From positions 17,264,051 to 17,328,050 of the forward strand of contig OX637391.1 in the NCBI GenBank assembly GCA_951799425.1: 64,000 nt of DNA. The letters are read 5' to 3'. The notes beneath the pieces are model-generated. The model was not told the origin of the DNA and made no database searches. It was given only the letters and a program-made list of their open reading frames with translations. Below are positions 57,897-64,000 of the stretch, in pieces. Position 1 is the stretch's first letter. Each line of letters begins with the position of its first letter. Origin of the DNA: Ilex aquifolium. Taxonomy: Eukaryota > Streptophyta > Magnoliopsida > Aquifoliales > Aquifoliaceae. A program made the translations under genes and the position numbers.

Positions 57897-59617
57897 CCTC
57901 TTCTATTGGACACACACATTCTACTAAAAGTAATACAAAATCCAAAACAAAATATAGTAAAATAAAGACTTTTGCCTTGAGAAGGCAAAAAAGGCAGAGC
58001 CTTTGAAGCTAGCCGACTCATTATTACTTTATTTTTGTTTGGATAAGATTATGTGCCTATAGGGTTAATTTTATGGCAAACTATATGCATTATGGACATG
58101 TTTCATATTTTTTAGCTAAAAATTATGTTTTATATTTTTTTTTTATTTTTTATTATACGATCTGTGCGACCAGTTGACCTAACAGTTGAACTAGTGAACC
58201 ATCAACCCAGTCTCTACCGGTTCAGTGTTTGGTCTAGTTCTGATAACGATGCTTCGATTTGATAATGGTACATACACGCTATGTGAATATTACGAGTTCT
58301 ACCTAAATTGGTTCCAACTCGGTAGCATCGGTCCAACTCGAGTTATATCTGTATGAATCAAACATTGCACTCCGAACTCAAACCAATTTGGTGAGATCAT
58401 CAGCAAAATCCACAAATGCAAAAGGCCAAAGAAAAGGAAAAATGAGAGGAAAACGTTGAAATCTGCGTTGTTTCAAACCCTAGATCATAAAAATTACAGT
58501 TAGATTCACCCCATGGCAAGCAAAAGAAGGATTCAAGGAATTGTAAGGCAAACTTGACCCCTTTTCTTCTTCTTCGTGCAGAAGGTAACAGTGGCCTAGA
58601 TCCCGCCTTCCTAGTGATTGACTACAACTCAAGCCTTCAATTGCAGCATTTGAGATGATTCATCTCGTACGTCCTCTCTCTCTCTCTCTCTCTCTCTCTC
58701 AGGCATGCGTGGAGACAAGTCTTCTCTTAGGTCTCTCTCTCTATGGTAGACGAGTGACCAGTCCTATAAGAGTCAACATACTTCATTTCTATGCTCCTTA
58801 AACGTATTTTTTTTTTCTCTTTTTGTTAGCGTGCTACTTATAGGCTATCTTTCTTTTTTTTTGGTCATTTTCAAAACCTTTGCTAGAATTGCCTTTTTTT
58901 AATTGAGTTTTGGGTATATTGTTTTTTTTAATTCTTAAACTTTTTTTTCCTTAAAAATAAAGGTAAAAATTATGTTAGAGTTAGAGTTAAACTTAGACAT
59001 TTGATTTAAAAAAACTCCTATAATTTTGGCTTGGTACATTCTTAAATGCTTACATTGAATACTTATTAGTATTACTTTTTTGTATCGCCTGAATAATTAA
59101 TTTTTACTATGCTTAATTTATCAGGTGATGCATTTTGAAAATAAAATGCATGGATGTTAATATTTTTCATTATTATTTAAGAGTTTTTTGAGCCTTTTGT
59201 CTAGCATTTGTGCCTATTGGCCCGTACCGTGTCGTGAGTGTGACACATTTGTATCAATGCCCTTTGAGATAAGGATCGATATGCAACCTTGTATTATCAC
59301 CTCTTGGTTAGAACTTAGAACAAAGGGTGGGGGAATGAAAATCTTTCCATTTCTTAGGGAGCATCTTTTCCTTGCGTTTAGCGGCCCCGCTGCCTTCTTT
59401 CGGTCTAAATGATTTAGTTTTTGACCATGAAGCACAAATACTTCGTTCAGGTCAAAATATTCTAGTGCAATAATATACAAAAATAAAAATTCATGACTTT
59501 GGAAACACGTGCGTGAAACTCGTTAAATGTTGGCTCTGGATTCTTTACTCAGCCATGTTCATTTTGTGGGTATTCAATGATGAGACAATATATGCATCTT
59601 TCAAAGTAAAAATTATT

Positions 59618-59912
59618 GGGCTTTTCATACTTTGCACCTTGAAAGATTTTAAAATTTTCACTCTACACCCTCAAAGATTAAATTTTTCACATTACACCCT
59701 CAATGTATCAAAAGTATTACAATGTGGCCCTTGTATTATCTTGTGTTATTTTTTTTGTCAAAAGGCAACCCATTGACAGTGATGGAAAAACTAACAGAAG
59801 GGTCACATTGCAACACTTTTGATATATTGAGATTGCAATGTGAACAATTTAATCTTTGCGAGTGTAAAGTAAGAATCTTGAAATCTTTTAAGGTGCGAAG
59901 TGCAATTTACCC
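59618..59912. mobile_element. Mutator-like MITE E, copy 1 (295 bp)
   Basis: Arms of about 110 bp: left GGGCTTTTCATACTTTGCACC, right in reverse GGGTAAATTGCACTTCGCACC. Flanked by AAAATTATT at 59609-59617 and 59913-59921, a perfect 9-bp duplication. It lies in the duplicated 1.1-kb unit. Confidence 0.83.
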
Positions 59913-60800
59913 AAAATTATTTAATTTTTATTTATTATTAAATTTTTTATAGAAAATTATAATCATCACATCGTAAGATAATAGAAAAATATGTAATATT
60001 TTGTCTATGGACGTATCTTGGCGATATCTGTGTCCTATTTTAAAATTTTACTGTATCACTATGTTCGTATCCTATTGCATTCATTTCACATCCCGTATCC
60101 GCGTACATGATTTGTAGTTTTATGAGCAAATTATGCACCTTGACATCAACATTGGGCAAAGTTTCAATATTGACAAGTGAAAGTTGTAACCAGGAGTTGC
60201 TGTGAATTGATAACTTGTATGGTGCTAAAATGCATGGATGTTGTTAAAGTTTTGCATGATTTTTTAAGAATTTTGTGGGCCTTGTCTAGCATTTTGTGTG
60301 TATTGGCCCTTATCGTGCCGTGAGTGTGACACATTTGTATCAATGCCCTTTGAGATAAGGATCGATATGTGACCTTGTATTATCACCCCTTGGTTAGAAC
60401 TTAGAACAAAGGGTGAGGGAATGAAAATCTTTCCACTTCTTAGGGATCATCTATTCCTTGTCTTTAGCGTCTCCACTGCCTTCTTTTTGTTTGTATGATT
60501 GACTATGAAGCACAAATACTCTGTTCAGGTCAAAATATTCAAGTGCAATAATATACAAAAATAAAAATTCATACGACTTTGAAAACACGTGCAACACGTG
60601 CGTGTTTTCAAAGTATCATCCACTAACACATTTCAAAAGGAAATAATAATGGTTCATCACATCCTATCTCTTGGAAATAAGTACTTCTAAACTTAAACAA
60701 ACTCGTTAAATGTTGGCTCCAAATTCTTTACTCTGCCATGTTCATTTTGTGGGTATTCAATGATGAGACAATATATGCTTCTATCAAAGTAAAAATTATT

Positions 60801-61110
60801 GGGCTTTTCGTACTTTGCACCCTGAAAGATTTTAAAATTTTTACTTTACACCCTGAAAGATTAAATTTCTCACATTGTACCCTTAATGTATCAAAAGTGT
60901 TGCAATATGACCATTTTATTAGCTTTCGTTATTTTTTTCATCAAAAGCCAACCCCTTGACACTGGCGGAAAAATTAACGGAAAGCTAATAGAATAGAAGG
61001 GTAACGTTGTAATACTTTGATACATTGATGGTGCAATGTGGGAAATTTAATTTTTGAGGGTATAAAGTGAGAATCTTGAAATCTTTTAGGGTGTCAAGTG
61101 CAATTCACCC
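60801..61110. mobile_element. Mutator-like MITE E, copy 2 (310 bp)
   Basis: Same element as at 59618-59912, with flanks AAAATTATT (60792-60800) and AAACTTATT (61111-61119). It was copied by the segmental duplication rather than inserted twice, since the surrounding sequence is duplicated too. Confidence 0.83.
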
Positions 61111-62281
61111 AAACTTATTTAATTTTTGTTTATTATTAAGGATTTTATGGAAAATTTTAATCATCACATCGTGTGATAATAGAAAAATATGAAATATTTT
61201 GTCTATGGATGTGTCTTGGCGATATCTGTGTCCTATTTTAAAGTTTTACTGTATCACTTTGCTCTTATCCTATTGTATCCATTTCATATCCCGTATCCAC
61301 ATCCGTGCTTCTTAGTTTTTTGAGCAAATTATGCACCTTGACATCAACATTGGGTGAAGTTTCAATATTGGCGAGTGAAAGTTGTCTGACCAGGAGGTGC
61401 TGTGAATTAATAACCTGTATGGTGCTAATTTCCACCAGGTAAGGTGTAATTGCCATTATTTGTCCTCCAAAAAATATTACGTATGTAATCCAGGGCAACA
61501 TCTTAAAGTTTTAAAGGTTGGAATAGTTTATAATTTGCAATGACATCAAGTTGTCGGTTCTTACCCCACTTCATTGATTTGACAGTTGCAATGATTTTAT
61601 AATTTTGTTAGTCTGGCTCTTTGTAGTTGAACAGTCTGTGATCTTGTTATTAGATGGAAATTCTAGAAATTAAAAGTTAGTGTTAGAAAAAGAATTTCTT
61701 GAAAAGATTGGATTGGACATGTTGACAGTTTAACTTAATCAGTAAATTTTTTTTTTGTGTGTGTCTGAGTGTGTGCACTACTGTCTTTCTTTCTTTTAGG
61801 TGGTGTTTATGAAGCCAATTCCACTCTGAAAGTGTGTGATTGCTAGGCAGTGGTAAGTTTTTCTTTTGCTTATCTTCTTTGCAAAATTACATGTCTCTTG
61901 CCAGATGCTTACCATGTTGCCTGTATTCTTGATGATTCGTTTACCTTCACTGTTGCACCAACAGAAACTCTTTCTTTCAAACTAGTTAAGGCATTTATTA
62001 TTTCCTTTCGCCACCTTTATCTTGATTGTTTGGTTTGAAATGCTGCATGTTTCTTTGAACTCCACTGACATTGGTACAATATGAGTTGCCTGTGGTAGTT
62101 ATAGTCTTTAACAACAGTGGTGTATATGGTGGTTGACCGGAGGCGCCCTGAAAAAATTACAGGACCTTACGAAGATGATCCAGCACCGACATCTTTTGTC
62201 CCTGGTGCAGGATATCATAAACGTTACACAATTGATCCAGATTCTGGTGCAGAACGTGGGAGGTTGCAGCACAAAAACTAA

Positions 62282-63180
62282 GCTGCAGCATAGCGATTCA
62301 TGGTTTGTAAACCCTTGTTGTTTGAGTTCGTTAAATGTTTTCTGTTTGTCAAAGTGGTCAGTTAAAATTTATAAAGCCAGTGTCATGGTTATTGCTAGCC
62401 TGTAGATGCAGTCATAACTCCAGTTCTACTTTGGCATTAGAGGATTACAATTCATGATACTTGAGCTAGTTGATGTACAGTATCAATTGACTCCATCTAC
62501 CGAGTGCACGCTTTAGCTGCTTTTGTCACGATGGAAATGCATATTAGATTGTCATATTAATCTACTGCGTGTGCTTGATAGTGTTCATTAACATACTGTT
62601 TTCATTTTTTCTATAGCACCTGTAAACAGTCTTTTTTGTTGGCAGTTAGATTGGTGGGTGGAAATTGGAACTGCAGCATGCTCTCAAGACTTTTGGAGGC
62701 TGAACAAAAGAAAGTTCAAGTTATTTGCGCTAATGGTTGCATGGTACAGAGTCCTCTGGTGTTGCTCGGTGCTATGCATGATACAGAGTTTTTAATCACC
62801 GTTCAATGCACCTTAAAAGTGGGGATTCCAAATTTTTTTTAATGTTTATATTTTGATATTACATGTAAGATAACTTGAATTATCAAGGGTCTATATAATA
62901 AATCACCAGCCATAAGGATATGGATCTCTCTCTCTCTCTCTCTCAAAAAATAAATACAGCTAGAAAATGCGTATTAGAAGTTGCACATATGACTCGTCAA
63001 CTTGTACCTGTGCTTGGAGTAAATTGCACGGTACGGACTAGTCCTTCCTCACTTTCCTGGAGAATCAGAGCATGAAAATGTTATTTCACATTAGATTTTC
63101 TGCCAGTTTTCCCAGTATTTTGTTAATGGTAGTGCATGTCAATTGGTACAGATGAGAATAGCAGAGAGAGAGAGAGAAAA
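62282..63180. other. 3' flank of the HACL pseudogene
   Basis: No further exon recognised. A 68-codon frame at 62636-62842 has no known domain. CT repeats lie at 62928-62944 and GA repeats at 63162-63176. Confidence 0.5.
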
Positions 63181-63199
63181 GGGGGGGGGGGGGGGGGGG
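63181..63199. repeat. Run of 19 G
   Basis: G19 directly after a (GA)n and AAAA tract. The longest of four G/C homopolymers in the window. Confidence 0.9.
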
Positions 63200-63525
63200 C
63201 TCCATAGCTTGATTTATATAAAAACAAATGTAGAGATTTGACAGCCGAAATAATTTGTTAAGTTGTACAAAAACTCAAGAATAGTCTCAACATTCCATAG
63301 TTTAGCGAATCGATTATTGCAGTAAGGAGGATTTTGTCCTCATGGTCTGACGCTCTATTATTGGTTTTGTCCATAGCTACAGCTACATTGTTATAATATG
63401 AAACTTAAATGAGTTTGACTGAATAAAATTATCTTTTTTTTAACTACAAAGGTTTGTTTAATAGCCAAATAAAACTACTTGGGTTGCGTTTCATGGGGTT
63501 TGAAGTCTTTTGGGACATTAACGAA

Positions 63526-63683
63526 GAACAATGTTATGTAATCTAAATTTATAACATAAAATTACATTCCAAATAAAGGGAATTATTGTATCAGTGGGTT
63601 CCATTTTAAAAAAATTGATGAGATCCACTCATCCAATGATCCCCTACATTTGAGATGCAAATTTGAGTTACGTAATATTTTCC
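63526..63683. mobile_element. Mutator-like MITE D (158 bp)
   Basis: Same length and related interior as MITE C (TATCAGTGGGTTCCA, ATCCACTCATCCAATGATCCC). Ends GAACAATGTTATGTAATCT and, in reverse, GGAAAATATTACGTAACTC. Flanks ATTAACGAA (63517-63525) and ATTAATGAA (63684-63692) agree at eight of nine bases. Confidence 0.8.
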
Positions 63684-63866
63684 ATTAATGAATGTGTATA
63701 ATCATCATTGGCTCATGTGGCACGGGTGGTATCCATATTTCCTTCCCAAGTAAATAGTTCAATGATAACATTGAGTTTTCCTTCTTCAAGCGGCTAATTT
63801 TCTTTTGATCCAAATAAAAAAAAAAAAAGGACTAATTTTCTCTTTTCTATGTGTAAATTCACCAAA

Positions 63867-63922
63867 GGGAAATTATTATGTTGTAAAAAAGATAGGGAAA
63901 TTATTATGTTGTAAAAAAGATA
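63867..63922. repeat. 28-bp perfect tandem duplication
   Basis: GGGAAATTATTATG and the next 14 bases at 63867-63894 are repeated without change at 63895-63922. Confidence 0.9.
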
Positions 63923-64000
63923 GTTCGATCTGTGAAATTTTCATTATTATGTAATTTTATGTAATATGTAAAGAGATTGTTCGAGTGACTCGAATCAATG

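Larger units (their letters stand above)
55388..58250. repeat. Nested repeat block, LTR-like, in the HACL intron
   Basis: CAGAACTGGACC at about 55388 faces GGTCTAGTTCTG at about 58232. Between them is a block starting near 55645 (GTAACGCCCC...) that resembles the large Gypsy LTR at 3205-5519 in style, with an 18-bp minisatellite and AT, CA and CT microsatellites. Neither a matching LTR end nor target duplications were found. Best read as one old terminal-inverted-repeat element with an LTR-type insert, unproven. Confidence 0.35.
59147..61427. repeat. Tandem duplication of a 1.1-kb segment in the HACL intron
   Basis: Copy 1 is 59147-60227 and copy 2 is 60228-61427. Shared landmarks in order: AATGCATGGATGTT, TGACACATTTGTATCAATGCC (59241 and 60327), CATGTTCATTTTGTGGGTATTC (59553 and 60737), a MITE, and GTTTCAATATTG near the end. 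Copy 2 is longer by about 120 bases, partly through an added 13-bp-arm palindrome near 60580-60616. Clear divergence shows the duplication is old. Confidence 0.85.
50248..62281 (+). pseudogene. HACL: Oxalyl-CoA decarboxylase / 2-hydroxyacyl-CoA lyase gene, broken and split by a 10.4-kb insert-laden intron
   Basis: Exon 1 (50248-51622) reads, with frame changes, DRMFGVIGIPVTALA, LGIRFIAFH*EQSTGY, YGYLTGWSGILLAVYG, YLDLPSDVLHPTV, SEAEKLITD, FGKGAAIAR (mixed frames), [22 protein letters not shown] and [16 protein letters not shown]. These are landmarks of this thiamine-diphosphate enzyme family, which splits CoA thioesters such as oxalyl-CoA. The catalytic Glu of HxEQ is present, next to a TAG. 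Exon 1 ends CTCGAG|GTTTGT. The next exon starts at 62068 with TLVQYELPVVVIVFNN, joining the GDS...NN cofactor motif across the intron, but the acceptor reads TG instead of AG. After a one-base insertion and a deletion of about 40 codons it ends GAERGRLQHKN and stops at 62281. Many stops and frameshifts show it is dead. Confidence 0.83.

Noticed and set aside
55645-57900. Firm annotation as a second solo LTR of the 3205-5519 family
   Set aside because: Only the GTAACGCCCC start and general style agree. No matching end or 5-bp duplication was found, so it is listed only as a low-confidence block.
62636-62842. Possible additional HACL exon or separate small gene
   Set aside because: It lies after the natural HACL stop and matches no family I know. 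The length is within chance for this composition.

Overview
The window looks like plant nuclear DNA, probably from a dicot with a repeat-rich genome. It is AT-rich and dense in nested LTR retrotransposons, LINEs, MITEs and a Helitron. Plant-type introns occur in the few cellular-style genes, and a small piece of plastid ycf2 is embedded. I found no intact host gene and no convincing tRNA, rRNA or CRISPR. The species cannot be told from the sequence.

Layout. 1-12766: a minus-strand Ty3/Gypsy element of the Tat type, with LTRs at both ends (the left one cut by the window edge). It has gag, protease, RT, RNase H, a second archaeal-type RNase H and integrase in one reading frame broken only by stop codons. 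It also carries an intron-containing gene on the opposite strand (948-6152), itself split by a 2.3-kb solo LTR. 12767-15990: AT-rich spacer with two Mutator-like MITEs and hairpin repeats. 16010-19325: a decayed Ty1/Copia element on the minus strand. 19622-24561: a better preserved Copia element on the minus strand with both LTRs, PBS and PPT. 25400-30330: remains of a second Tat-like element, keeping an LTR-like part, a 45-bp tandem array of G-box palindromes and a second copy of the antisense gene family. 30340-37400: spacer, LTR-like fragments and scraps of a PPR gene.

38164-43143: a candidate non-autonomous Helitron with a MITE, tandem repeats and a ycf2 fragment inside. 43980-49355: a foldback Mutator-like element with a 9-bp target duplication, into which a 5'-truncated L1 LINE (about 44156-47329) has inserted. 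50248-62281: a broken oxalyl-CoA decarboxylase / 2-hydroxyacyl-CoA lyase gene. Its first exon is nearly complete but full of lesions, and its last exon lies 10.4 kb further on, beyond an RTE LINE, an LTR-like block, minisatellites and a tandemly duplicated 1.1-kb segment carrying another Mutator-like MITE. 62282-64000: spacer with one more MITE related to the one inside the Helitron.

The coding sequences do not form an active pathway. They are a record of insertion and decay, much of it C-to-T type stop mutations. The most unusual biology is the spliced, independently promoted antisense gene family (Transposase_28-like) carried by two separate Tat-type elements, one of them behind an array of seven near-identical G-box palindromes.
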